Shown in pieces: positions 9,407-17,203 of a DNA stretch of 35,272 nucleotides. The translations under genes were made by a program, and so were the position numbers. Source of the stretch: an uncultured Bacteroidales bacterium (GTDB lineage: Bacteria > Bacteroidota > Bacteroidia > Bacteroidales > UBA932); the NCBI GenBank assembly GCA_900319855.1, contig ONQC01000018.1, positions 13,085 to 48,356 on the forward strand. The letters run 5' to 3'. Under the pieces are notes generated by a model, which saw only the letters and a list, made by a program, of their open reading frames with translations, had not been told where the DNA came from and did no database searches. Each line of letters begins with the position of its first letter. Within the stretch, counting starts at the first letter, position 1.

Positions 9407-10740
9407 AAACTTTGACAGCGATGGTCGGCACGGTGCCGATCGGCAGCGGACATCCGATTGTTCCGCAGACCATGTGCAATACCCATACGAATGACATCGA
9501 AGCGACGGTGGCCCAGTGTATCCGCATGCGCGATGCCGGCGCCGCCCTGATCCGGATCACCTGTCCGGGACTGACCGATGTCCCGCACATGGCGGAAATC
9601 CGTCGTCGCCTGCACGAAGCCGGCGTCGAGACGCCGTTGGTTGCAGATATCCATTTCTCATCGGCTACGGCCATCGCCGTGGCGCCCTATGTGGAAAAAG
9701 TCCGGATCAATCCGGGTAACTTCCACAAAGACCACGCGGAGGCCTGCCGTCAGTTCGCCCAACTCGTCCAGGTCTGCAAGAAAAACGGTACGGCCATCCG
9801 GATCGGCTTGAATCATGGCTCTCTGGGACAACGGATTACCGACCTGTATGGCAATACGCCGGAAGCGATGGCAAAGGCGGCCATGGAGTGGCTGGAGCTG
9901 TGTATCCAGAATGATTTTTACAATGTGGTCGTGTCCCTGAAATCCAGCAATACGATCGTCATGGTGCAGGCCTACCGCCTCCTGGCAGCCGCCATGCAGG
10001 AGCGGGGTGTCGTATTCCCTCTCCACGTAGGGGTGACCGAGGCCGGGAACGGGGATTCGGGCCGCATCAAGTCCTGTGTGGGCATTTCCTCCCTACTCTC
10101 GGAAGGGATCGGCAATACCATCCGTGTCTCCCTGACGGAAGATCCGGTTGCCGAGATTCCCGTCGCCCGCTACCTGGCGGACCGCTATGACGGACGGATT
10201 GGCTCTTCGCTGGTCCAGGTCCGGGTCGAAGGGAAAAAAGTCCAAGCCGTCTATGAGGCGCCTTCTCGGGAACGATTGCTGCTGGATGCGTCCTGTGATT
10301 TCGGAAAACGCCTGCTGGATCGGGAAATTGATGAAGTCTCCTTCACGGGAACGTACCTTGATCCGGACGGAAACCCTATCCCTGTCGAAAAGGATGGATT
10401 CGGGGAATACCTGGCCGACGAGTTGTTGCAGGCTGCCCGCCGGCGTTTCTACAAACCGGAATACATCGCCTGTCCGGGTTGCGGGCGCACCATGTACAAC
10501 CTTCAGGAGACTTTCGAACAGGTCAAGGCCCGCACGGCGCATCTGAAAGATGTCGTCATTGCGGTGATGGGTTGCATCGTCAACGGTCCCGGTGAAATGG
10601 CGGATGCCGACTGGGGGTATGTCGGCGAAGGCAACCACAAGGTTTCCATCTATAAAGGCAAGGAACCGGTACTCCGCCACGTCCCGGATACGGAGGCGGT
10701 GGACACGCTGGTGCGTCTGATCGAAGAGGACCGCGCCTAG
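9403..10740 (+). CDS. ispG: 4-hydroxy-3-methylbut-2-enyl diphosphate synthase (IspG/GcpE)
   Basis: Converts the cyclic diphosphate MEcPP to HMBPP in the non-mevalonate (MEP) isoprenoid pathway, using a [4Fe-4S] cluster. A TIM barrel occupies about residues 1-255 (HTNDIEATVAQ, ADIHF, KVRINPGN). The C-terminal Fe-S domain carries Cys357 and Cys360 (ACPGCGR), Cys391 and Glu398 (MGCIVNGPGE), the known cluster ligands. Between them lies an insertion of roughly 85 residues. At 445 residues the enzyme is longer than the two-domain E. coli form (about 370) but much shorter than the three-domain forms of about 600 that I recall from Bacteroides and Chlamydia. Last gene of the operon; ATGA start. A hairpin covers its stop. 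Confidence 0.95.
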   Translation: MKTLTAMVGTVPIGSGHPIVPQTMCNTHTNDIEATVAQCIRMRDAGAALIRITCPGLTDVPHMAEIRRRLHEAGVETPLVADIHFSSATAIAVAPYVEKVRINPGNFHKDHAEACRQFAQLVQVCKKNGTAIRIGLNHGSLGQRITDLYGNTPEAMAKAAMEWLELCIQNDFYNVVVSLKSSNTIVMVQAYRLLAAAMQERGVVFPLHVGVTEAGNGDSGRIKSCVGISSLLSEGIGNTIRVSLTEDPVAEIPVARYLADRYDGRIGSSLVQVRVEGKKVQAVYEAPSRERLLLDASCDFGKRLLDREIDEVSFTGTYLDPDGNPIPVEKDGFGEYLADELLQAARRRFYKPEYIACPGCGRTMYNLQETFEQVKARTAHLKDVVIAVMGCIVNGPGEMADADWGYVGEGNHKVSIYKGKEPVLRHVPDTEAVDTLVRLIEEDRA

Positions 10741-10746
10741 CGGTCC
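10728..10746. terminator. Hairpin over the two convergent stop codons (candidate bidirectional terminator)
   Basis: GGACCGC (10728-10734), loop GCCTA, then GCGGTCC (10740-10746): a perfect 7-bp GC-rich stem. The ispG stop (TAG 10738-10740) and the CotH-gene stop (complement of 10737-10739) share the palindrome CTAG in its loop region. Only short T runs follow on either side, so intrinsic termination may be weak or helped by Rho. Confidence 0.45.
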
Positions 10747-12428
10747 GTTTCGATGTCGCTGGAGGCTTTGAGGGCTTTGATCCTTCCGTCCAGCCAGGAA
10801 ATCCGCTGGGTATAGAAAGACTTGAGTTCCGAGACGCTGGCGCGCCAGTCGGTGGTGCGGCTTGTGCTGACTTTCCCGCTCTTGTAGTTGTGGTCGAAAG
10901 CCAACTGGTTGTATTCCACCATTTTGTCGATAAATTGCGGAATCATGTCCAGCCTCGGCTTGACGACGGTCCAGCGGTCCTTCAAGGCCTGGACGAATTC
11001 CGGATCCTCGAACATGTACTGGTAATACGAGCGCTTGCGCCCGTAGTCCCCTTCGTACGGATAGCCGCCGCGGATCTTGACAAACCAGCCGGTCGGCCCG
11101 TTCGTGGTCAGGTCGAAGTCGTTTTTCAGATAGGAGGCATTCCCGAAAGCCAGGTCGAAATCCCAGCAGAACGGCATGAACAGTTTGGTGTCTTTGTCCT
11201 TGGCAAAATAGGAGGAGAGCCGCATGTTCCCATCCACGTTCTTGCTGATCTCCTGGACCAGATACTGATTGATGAAGGTGTCCAGTTCGACGAGTTCCTT
11301 GTAGCTGCCGCTGCCGGAGAACTTCTTGGCTTTCAAGCGGGTTTCTACATTGTTGATATAGGACTCGATGAAGGTACGCTGGGCCTGTGTCGGACTCTCC
11401 GGGTCTTTGTATTTGATCTGTTTCCCGAAGGTGGCAGTCCGGAAATACTGGTCTTCGTCGCTTTTGTCGTCGATCTCCAGATAGTAACCGCCGTCGGTTT
11501 CCGTCGTCACAGGGGTAACCGGCACTTTGTTCTCCGGATCGGCTTCCTTGGCCTCATACAGCCAGTAACAGCCTTGATAGGCCCCGTTGATGTAGAGTTC
11601 GACACAGCGAAACTTCGGTGTCCATGGCATGGATACCAGGCGGGAAATCCGCTGGGCCACGGCGTTGCGCAACAAGGTAGGATCCTGGAGGTCGGCCATC
11701 AGGTACCAATCCTTATCCTTTTTCATCCCAAAGATCTTGCTGCCTGCGTCCAGTTTGAATTTATACGGATTCTTATATCGTCCCCAGCCCAGGTCGCCAT
11801 TATTCCAGGTGGTATTCCCCCGTCCTTTGATTTTCATGGTGAGCGTACCCAGGTCTTTCACATCGGAATACATGCCTTCCGGATCCTTAAAGCTGATTTT
11901 CCCGGTTTTATAGACCGTCTTGCTGCTTACCGGCTGGCCGTCGTCCGTGGTAATGTCGATGCGCGGGAAATATTCCAGGCTGGATACTTTGTTGTACGAG
12001 GGATAGGCCGGAACATCCTTGCCGGTATCGGCAAAGCGGCTGGTCGGAGTGACCGGGGGCTGTTCAGGGCTGGTCTCCCCTTTCGCTTGCATCACGGAAA
12101 CCGATTGGGTAAGGGTGCCATCCGACAGCCGGATCGTTACGATGGTAGACCGGTCCTTGCCCGTCGTATTCTCTGAAACCGAAACGATGTTCTGGTTGAC
12201 GGTGCACCAGAGATCTTCGCTTCGTGCGATATAACTGCCGGAGGCTTCGACGGTGAGTTCCTGGGAATCAGCAGAGGGTTTGAAAGTCAGGGTCTTCGGA
12301 CTGACGGTCAGGTAGGCTTCTTCCTTTTTTTCGAAAGACGGATTCTTCGTGCAGGCGGAAAGGAATAGAAGAATGGCGAGACTTGCCATCCCGCCAAACC
12401 ATTTATAAGACTTGAAGTTATTCATCAT
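10737..12428 (-). CDS. BACON-domain CotH-family lipoprotein
   Basis: A 563-residue predicted lipoprotein: hydrophobic leader with lipobox LSAC and Cys26, then a BACON domain (about 39-115, LTVSPKTLTFKPSADSQ, with SEDLWCTV), a Pro/Thr linker, and a CotH domain (about 150-545). CotH signatures include KIKGRGNTTW followed by KNPYKFKL, DLQDPTLLRNAVA and FCWDFDLAFGN. CotH of Bacillus spores is an atypical protein kinase, and many Bacteroidota secreted homologues exist. Activity here is an inference. BACON domains are often linked to glycan binding. It starts directly after the psd stop (TAA-ATG-ATG, so the first or second Met may be used), making it the last gene of a phospholipid-synthesis operon. 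It converges on ispG. Confidence 0.88.
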   Translation of the reverse strand: MMNNFKSYKWFGGMASLAILLFLSACTKNPSFEKKEEAYLTVSPKTLTFKPSADSQELTVEASGSYIARSEDLWCTVNQNIVSVSENTTGKDRSTIVTIRLSDGTLTQSVSVMQAKGETSPEQPPVTPTSRFADTGKDVPAYPSYNKVSSLEYFPRIDITTDDGQPVSSKTVYKTGKISFKDPEGMYSDVKDLGTLTMKIKGRGNTTWNNGDLGWGRYKNPYKFKLDAGSKIFGMKKDKDWYLMADLQDPTLLRNAVAQRISRLVSMPWTPKFRCVELYINGAYQGCYWLYEAKEADPENKVPVTPVTTETDGGYYLEIDDKSDEDQYFRTATFGKQIKYKDPESPTQAQRTFIESYINNVETRLKAKKFSGSGSYKELVELDTFINQYLVQEISKNVDGNMRLSSYFAKDKDTKLFMPFCWDFDLAFGNASYLKNDFDLTTNGPTGWFVKIRGGYPYEGDYGRKRSYYQYMFEDPEFVQALKDRWTVVKPRLDMIPQFIDKMVEYNQLAFDHNYKSGKVSTSRTTDWRASVSELKSFYTQRISWLDGRIKALKASSDIETDR

Positions 12429-13082
12429 TTATTTCAGGACGGCGATCACCGTTTCGCAAGCCCGGGTCAAGTCGCCGACTTTTACTTTGATATCCGCATC
12501 CAGCGGAAGGAACATATCGATGCGGGATCCGAATTTGATGATGCCGCACTGTTCTCCGGCCGTTTCATGCGCCCCCGGTTTGGAATAGCAGACGATACGA
12601 CGGGCAAATGTCCCGGCGATCTGCTTGAAGAAAATCTCTCCGTGCGCGTTGCGCAAGGCCGTGGAGGAATGCTCGTTCAATTCGGAGGCTTTGGGATGGA
12701 AAGCCAGGAAGTAATGCCCGGGATGGTACTTGTAATAGCTCACCTCGCCGGTCATCGGCCAGAAATTGGCATGCACATCGAAGAAATTCATGTAAATGGA
12801 GACCTGCATGCATTCCCGCTTCAGGTACTCTTTCTCATAGGCCTTCTCCACAATGACGACCTTACCGTCCGCGACGGAGGATATCACGGTCTCGCTTCCG
12901 ACCTTTTTCCGAACGGGAATCCGGTGGAACCAGGTGACGAATCCCATGAAACCGACCAGAAAACCGCAAATGATCCAGGCCAGCGGTCGGATGGGAACAA
13001 GCCAAAAGTCCAGGGCCATCAGCAACAAGGCTGCGAGCCAGGCTCCGGCTATGGTAGAATAGCAATCTTTATCGATGCGCAT
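12429..13082 (-). CDS. psd: Phosphatidylserine decarboxylase (short, pyruvoyl-dependent)
   Basis: Decarboxylates phosphatidylserine to phosphatidylethanolamine at the inner membrane. The 217-residue protein has two N-terminal membrane segments (about residues 11-50), WFHRIPVRK, a VHANFWPM motif around the conserved His, and the processing site FGSRIDMFLP with Gly185-Ser186, where self-cleavage would create the pyruvoyl group. This is the short PSD type common in Bacteroidota. The frame extends upstream to an ATG at 13124 that overlaps the cdsA stop (TAATG) and would add 14 residues. I prefer 13082 because a perfect-looking promoter lies at 13102-13133, and MRIDKD matches where homologues start. 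The cotH gene follows with no gap. Confidence 0.93.
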   Translation of the reverse strand: MRIDKDCYSTIAGAWLAALLLMALDFWLVPIRPLAWIICGFLVGFMGFVTWFHRIPVRKKVGSETVISSVADGKVVIVEKAYEKEYLKRECMQVSIYMNFFDVHANFWPMTGEVSYYKYHPGHYFLAFHPKASELNEHSSTALRNAHGEIFFKQIAGTFARRIVCYSKPGAHETAGEQCGIIKFGSRIDMFLPLDADIKVKVGDLTRACETVIAVLK

Positions 13083-13101
13083 ATCAGTATCTGAGTAACG
13101 A

Positions 13102-13133
13102 CAAATATACGGAAAAAACCGCATTACAGCAAA
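13102..13133 (-). promoter_or_regulatory. Putative internal promoter for psd-cotH
   Basis: On the minus strand TTTG (13133-13130), 20 bp, then TATATTTG (13109-13102): an exact fit to TTTG-N20-TAnnTTTG. The -33 part lies in the last codons of cdsA and the -7 part lies after its stop. Transcription would start near 13095, about a dozen bases before the psd ATG at 13082. Confidence 0.6.
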
Positions 13134-13951
13134 CCGGCCAGGACCAGATAGACGGCCCCTGCCGGGAACGCCATCAGGGTGCTGTCGAAGCGGTCCAGGA
13201 ACCCGCCGTGGCCCGGGATGCTGTTGCCGGAATCCTTGACATCGTAGCAGCGTTTCCACTGGGATTCGAACAAATCGCCATATACGCCGGCTACATCCAT
13301 GATGAGGGCCAGGATGATGCAGTGGATCATCGGGAAACCGATCATTCCAGTCCGTTGCAGGATGACGGCTGCCAGGATGGCGGAAATGCCGCCTCCGATC
13401 GCACCGATCCAGGATTTCTTCGGGGAAATCTCCGGAAAGAGTTTCTTGCCGAATCGCTGTCCCAGGCTCATGCCGAACACATAGGCGCCTACATCGGATG
13501 CCCAGATGATGATGAAGAACGACAGCAGCAACGTGCCGTCGAAACTCCCGCCATGGAAGGCGATCAGGTTGGAAAGGGCCAGCGGAATCGCGATGTAGAG
13601 CAGTCCTGTGTACACATTGGAGAACAGGCCGAAATCCGCTTTATCCTTGACATACAGGGAGGTTGCCATGACAAGCAGGATCGGGATGATCCCGACGCTG
13701 ATATATTTGTACGGAAGTCCGAAACCGCAGACGGCGAAAACCAGCAGGAAAAGGATGATGCCGGCTGCGATGGCCAGCAACCGGGTATGTAGGAACTCCG
13801 TCCCCATGGTGATCCTGTAAAACTCCCACAACATCATTCCCGTCATGATGACGAACAGCAACGCGAACAGCCAGGGGCTGAAAAGCAGTCCGGCCAGCAT
13901 CGCGCCGATAAAGATGATCCCGGACAAGGATCGGGTGACGGTACTATTCAT
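13124..13951 (-). CDS. cdsA: Phosphatidate cytidylyltransferase (CDP-diglyceride synthase)
   Basis: Makes CDP-diacylglycerol from phosphatidic acid and CTP in the inner membrane, the branch point for phospholipids. The 275-residue protein has about seven to eight membrane segments and near its C-terminus the full family signature SQWKRCYDVKDSGNSIPGHG, then GFLDRFDS. It supplies the precursor from which phosphatidylserine and then, by the adjacent psd product, phosphatidylethanolamine are made; no phosphatidylserine synthase is seen here. The start ATG at 13951 overlaps the ftsH stop by 8 bp (ATGAATAG). The frame is open further upstream, but that stretch is Arg/Pro-rich antisense noise within ftsH. 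Confidence 0.96.
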   Translation of the reverse strand: MNSTVTRSLSGIIFIGAMLAGLLFSPWLFALLFVIMTGMMLWEFYRITMGTEFLHTRLLAIAAGIILFLLVFAVCGFGLPYKYISVGIIPILLVMATSLYVKDKADFGLFSNVYTGLLYIAIPLALSNLIAFHGGSFDGTLLLSFFIIIWASDVGAYVFGMSLGQRFGKKLFPEISPKKSWIGAIGGGISAILAAVILQRTGMIGFPMIHCIILALIMDVAGVYGDLFESQWKRCYDVKDSGNSIPGHGGFLDRFDSTLMAFPAGAVYLVLAGLL

Positions 13952-15923
13952 GGGCAGCCTCCTCGGTTTTCTCTTCCTGGGCGGCCTGCATCTGCATCCG
14001 GTCCGCCGATTTGACCTTCGGGCCCAGGATGCGCTCCAGGTCATCAGCCATGATAACCTCTTTCTCAAGCAAGAGTTCCGCTACTTCCCGGAAAGCTTTG
14101 TCGTTGTCACGCAGGATCTTGTCCGTACGGGTCTGGACCTCGTCCACGATGGTACGGACCTCCTGGTCCATCAACTCGGCCGTTTTTTCGCTGTAAGGCT
14201 TAACGAGTTCATAGCCCCGCGCGCCTGTTGAATCATAGAAGGACATCGGCCCGATCTTTTCGCTCATGCCGTAATACTGGACCATGGAATAGGCCATGTT
14301 GGTCAGCCGCTCAAAGTCACTCAACGCTCCGGTCGAAGGTTCGCCGTTGATGATCATTTCAGCTGCCCGTCCACCCATCAGGCTGCACATTTCATCCATC
14401 ATATAGGATTTGGACCAATTCTTCCGCTCTTCCGGCAGATTCCAGGTGACGCCCAAGGCCTTGCCGCGCGGTATGATGCTGACTTTCAGCACAGGATCCG
14501 CTTCCGGGAGCAGCCAGCCCACGACAGCGTGGCCGGCTTCGTGGTAGGCGGTCGTACGTTTTTCCGCCTGGGACATGATGGTGTTTTCCTTCCGCTCCAG
14601 ACCGCCGATGATGCGGTCGACCGCGTCCATGAAATCCTGGGTGTCGATCTCTTTCTTGTTCTTGCGTGCGGCCGTCAAGGCCGCCTCGTTGCAGACATTC
14701 GCGATATCGGCACCGGAGAATCCCGGCGTATGCTTTGCCATCAACTTGATATCAAAGTCTTTGGAGACCTTGAGCCCGCGCAGGTGCACCTTGAAGATCT
14801 CTTCACGCTCGTTGACTTCCGGAAGCTCCACATAGATCTGCCGGTCGAAACGGCCGGCCCGCATGAGGGCCTTGTCCAGGATGTCGGCCCGGTTGGTGGC
14901 CGCCAGGATGATGACGCCGCTGTTGGTCCCGAAACCGTCCATCTCGGTCAGGAGCTGGTTCAGGGTGTTCTCCCGCTCGTCATTGCCGGAGAAACCGGCA
15001 TTCTTGCCACGGGCCCGTCCGACGGCATCGATCTCATCGATGAAGACGATGCAGGGAGCCTTTTCCTTGGCCTGACGGAACAGATCCCGCACGCGGGATG
15101 CGCCTACGCCGACGAACATCTCTACGAAGTCCGAACCGGAAATCGAGAAGAACGGAACGTCTGCCTCCCCCGCCACGGCCTTGGCCAGCAGGGTCTTGCC
15201 CGTTCCTGGAGGGCCGACGAGAAGGGCACCTTTCGGGATCTTGGCACCGAGGGCGGTATACTTGGACGGGTTCTTGAGGAAGTCGACGATTTCCATGACC
15301 TCTTCCTTGGCCCCGTACAGGCCGGCCACGTCCTTGAAGGTCACCTTGACCTGGTTCTTGTCCGCCAGTTTGCCCTGGGCCTTGCCGACATTGAACACGC
15401 CGCCGGCTCCGGGGCCTCCGACACCGCCGTTCTTGCCCATGCCGCGGAACATGAAGACCCACATCAGGATCAGCAGGACCGGGAACAGGAGGATCTCGAT
15501 CAGCTGGCTCCAGATCTTGCTGTCGTTCTCCATGATGATCTTGACCTGGCTGTCCGCAGGCAGGTTCTCGTTCAGCGCCCCGAAGACTTGCTCGGGGTCG
15601 AACTTGCTGGATGTCATGAAGATGAAGTGCGGGGAGCGCGCCGGAACCTGACCGCCGAACTTGTCGGCATATTTGGCCAGCCGTTCCGGCCGGACAGTCA
15701 CTTTCCCTTGATAATCGTTGCGGATGAAATTGATTTCTTTGACGTCTCCGGCTTCGATCATCGCCTCGACTTCCGCCCATTCGATCTTTTGCGGATTGGC
15801 TCCGCGCTGGCCGAACAGCATGAACCCGATACCGAGGATCAGGACCAGGTAAAACCAGGTAAAGCCGAAGTTCATCTTCGGCATCCGGTTCCGCGGGGGC
15901 ATTTTAGGGGTATTATCTGCCAT
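13944..15923 (-). CDS. ftsH: ATP-dependent zinc metalloprotease FtsH
   Basis: Membrane-anchored AAA+ protease that degrades misfolded membrane proteins and short-lived regulators. The 659-residue protein has a first membrane segment at about 21-37, a periplasmic domain, a second membrane segment at about 141-158, and a Gly-rich linker. The AAA module follows, with Walker A GPPGTGKT (237-244), Walker B VFIDEIDA (293-300) and the second region of homology ending MRAGRFDRQ. The peptidase domain has the zinc site HEAGH (461-465). The N-terminus is Pro/Met/Arg-rich, and the C-terminal tail is Gln/Glu-rich. It starts 2 bp after rsfS and overlaps cdsA by 8 bp, so quality control, ribosome silencing and phospholipid synthesis share a transcript. 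Confidence 0.98.
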   Translation of the reverse strand: MADNTPKMPPRNRMPKMNFGFTWFYLVLILGIGFMLFGQRGANPQKIEWAEVEAMIEAGDVKEINFIRNDYQGKVTVRPERLAKYADKFGGQVPARSPHFIFMTSSKFDPEQVFGALNENLPADSQVKIIMENDSKIWSQLIEILLFPVLLILMWVFMFRGMGKNGGVGGPGAGGVFNVGKAQGKLADKNQVKVTFKDVAGLYGAKEEVMEIVDFLKNPSKYTALGAKIPKGALLVGPPGTGKTLLAKAVAGEADVPFFSISGSDFVEMFVGVGASRVRDLFRQAKEKAPCIVFIDEIDAVGRARGKNAGFSGNDERENTLNQLLTEMDGFGTNSGVIILAATNRADILDKALMRAGRFDRQIYVELPEVNEREEIFKVHLRGLKVSKDFDIKLMAKHTPGFSGADIANVCNEAALTAARKNKKEIDTQDFMDAVDRIIGGLERKENTIMSQAEKRTTAYHEAGHAVVGWLLPEADPVLKVSIIPRGKALGVTWNLPEERKNWSKSYMMDEMCSLMGGRAAEMIINGEPSTGALSDFERLTNMAYSMVQYYGMSEKIGPMSFYDSTGARGYELVKPYSEKTAELMDQEVRTIVDEVQTRTDKILRDNDKAFREVAELLLEKEVIMADDLERILGPKVKSADRMQMQAAQEEKTEEAAHE

Positions 15924-15925
15924 TT

Positions 15926-16387
15926 CTAATAGTCTTCTCCGTTACGTTTGGCAACTTTCTTGGCTGCGGCACGGACCTTGGTGGCCGCTTTCGGCTTGAT
16001 CCGTTTCCCGTCTTCAGCTGCCGGTTTGACGGCCTTGGGCTCGTCTTTGTGCACTTTGCGCTTGGCATCGGCCCAAAGGTCTTCCAGGCGATAGAAGTCA
16101 CGGTATTCACTCAGGAAAATATGGACGACGACGTCACCGTAATCAAGGATGATCCAGAAATCGTTTTCCAGTCCCTGCATACGGAGGACCTTGGCGCCGA
16201 GACGCTCCTCCATCTTGACGAGGACGTTGTCCGCGATGGCTGCTACCTGGGTGGTAGAGTCGGCATTGCAGATGACGAAATGGTCACAGATGGAACTCTC
16301 TATGGTGCGGAGGTCGAGGGAAACGACGTTTTGGGCTTTCTTTTCAAGCATCGCGTTTGCGATGACGGTAACCGGTGAAATTCTCAT
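15926..16387 (-). CDS. rsfS: Ribosomal silencing factor RsfS
   Basis: Binds ribosomal protein uL14 on the 50S subunit and blocks joining with 30S during slow growth. The first 110 residues are the RsfS fold (KAQNVVSLDLR, CDHFVICNADSTTQVAAIADNV, WIILDYGDVVVHIF, YRLEDLWADA). The family usually ends about there; this 153-residue protein adds about 40 residues rich in Lys and Ala (KPKAATKVRAAAKKVAKR), which may bind RNA, an inference from charge only. The start at 16387 (MRISPVTVIANAML) gives a normal N-terminal helix; Met13 is a less likely alternative. First gene of the rsfS-ftsH-cdsA-psd-cotH run. Confidence 0.92.
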   Translation of the reverse strand: MRISPVTVIANAMLEKKAQNVVSLDLRTIESSICDHFVICNADSTTQVAAIADNVLVKMEERLGAKVLRMQGLENDFWIILDYGDVVVHIFLSEYRDFYRLEDLWADAKRKVHKDEPKAVKPAAEDGKRIKPKAATKVRAAAKKVAKRNGEDY

Positions 16388-16397
16388 GTTTTTATCG

Positions 16398-16405
16398 TAA
16401 TTTTG
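16398..16405 (+). promoter_or_regulatory. Putative -7 element for birA
   Basis: TAATTTTG matches TAnnTTTG exactly, 54 bp before the birA ATG. No good -33 element is visible at the expected distance. It lies between rsfS and birA, interleaved with the opposite-facing rsfS element. Confidence 0.4.
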
Positions 16406-16434
16406 TCGCGGAAATGCTATAGTGCAAATTCATA

Positions 16435-16442
16435 CAAAGATA
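16435..16442 (-). promoter_or_regulatory. Putative -7 element for the rsfS operon
   Basis: On the minus strand this reads TATCTTTG, an exact TAnnTTTG match about 48 bp before the rsfS start. No convincing -33 element is seen; a TTGG lies only about 14 bp upstream. The two divergent elements are close enough for the polymerases to compete. Confidence 0.4.
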
Positions 16443-16459
16443 CGACAAAAAGTGCACCA

Positions 16460-17203
16460 ATGAAACAGGACATGACAATAAAATGGCTGGAGACCGTAGA
16501 TTCGACGCAAGATGAGATCCGTCGGCAGTTGAAAGTGCTTGCCAATTTGTCAGTTGTCGCTGCCTTGAACCAGACGGCGGGCCGGGGACAACGCGGTAAC
16601 CGGTGGGAAACCCGCCCCGGGGAAAACCTGACTTTTTCCCTTCTGCTGCGTCCGGGACAAGACGGGATCCGACCGGTGCCGGCTGCCGACCAGTTCCTCC
16701 TCAGCGAGATAGCGACCCTTGCCCTGTTCCGGACCCTTTCCGATTATGGGATCCCCTCCAGGATCAAATGGCCCAACGATATCTATTCCGGCGACCGGAA
16801 AATCTGCGGGATGCTGATTGAAAACAGCCTGCTGCAAGAAAACGTCTCCTACAGCATCATCGGCATCGGGCTGAACGTAAATCAGGTCCAGTTCAATCCT
16901 GCGCTCATGAATCCGGTGTCCATGTCGAAAATCACCGGCGAAACCTACGATATCCGTGAGGTCCTGGACCGGTTCCTGGGACATTTTTCCGAAGAACTGG
17001 ACAGCGAACGTCCCTTGATCCGGCAGCGGTACCTTTCCCACCTGTATCGTCTCGGTGAACTTCATTCCTACACGGATTGCAAGAGCGGAGAAGTCTTTGA
17101 AGGAACGATTACGGGCATCTCGAAACGCGGGTTGCTGCGCGTCGGGATGCCCGATGGAACAATCAAAGAATTCGGCTTTAAGGAAATTAGTTACATTATC
17201 TGA
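16460..17203 (+). CDS. birA: Biotin--[acetyl-CoA-carboxylase] ligase
   Basis: Activates biotin with ATP and attaches it to the biotin carboxyl carrier protein of carboxylases. The 247-residue protein contains the biotin/AMP loop GRGQRGNRW (41-49), KWPNDIY (103-109), the substrate-binding Lys114 in RKICG, and IIGIGLNVNQ. A small C-terminal SH3-like domain follows (EVFEGTITGISKRGLL). There is no N-terminal helix-turn-helix, so unlike E. coli BirA it should not act as a repressor. I chose the ATG at 16460 (MKQDMTIKW); an in-frame ATG at 16403 overlaps the predicted -7 element, so it is unlikely, and Met at 16472 is possible. Its 3' end overlaps rpe convergently by 13 bp. Confidence 0.95.
   Translation: MKQDMTIKWLETVDSTQDEIRRQLKVLANLSVVAALNQTAGRGQRGNRWETRPGENLTFSLLLRPGQDGIRPVPAADQFLLSEIATLALFRTLSDYGIPSRIKWPNDIYSGDRKICGMLIENSLLQENVSYSIIGIGLNVNQVQFNPALMNPVSMSKITGETYDIREVLDRFLGHFSEELDSERPLIRQRYLSHLYRLGELHSYTDCKSGEVFEGTITGISKRGLLRVGMPDGTIKEFGFKEISYII

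Noticed and set aside
13952-14068. Longer CdsA from an upstream in-frame start
   Set aside because: The added residues are Arg/Pro-rich and come from the coding strand of ftsH in another frame. ATG 13951 overlaps the ftsH stop and gives the normal N-terminus.
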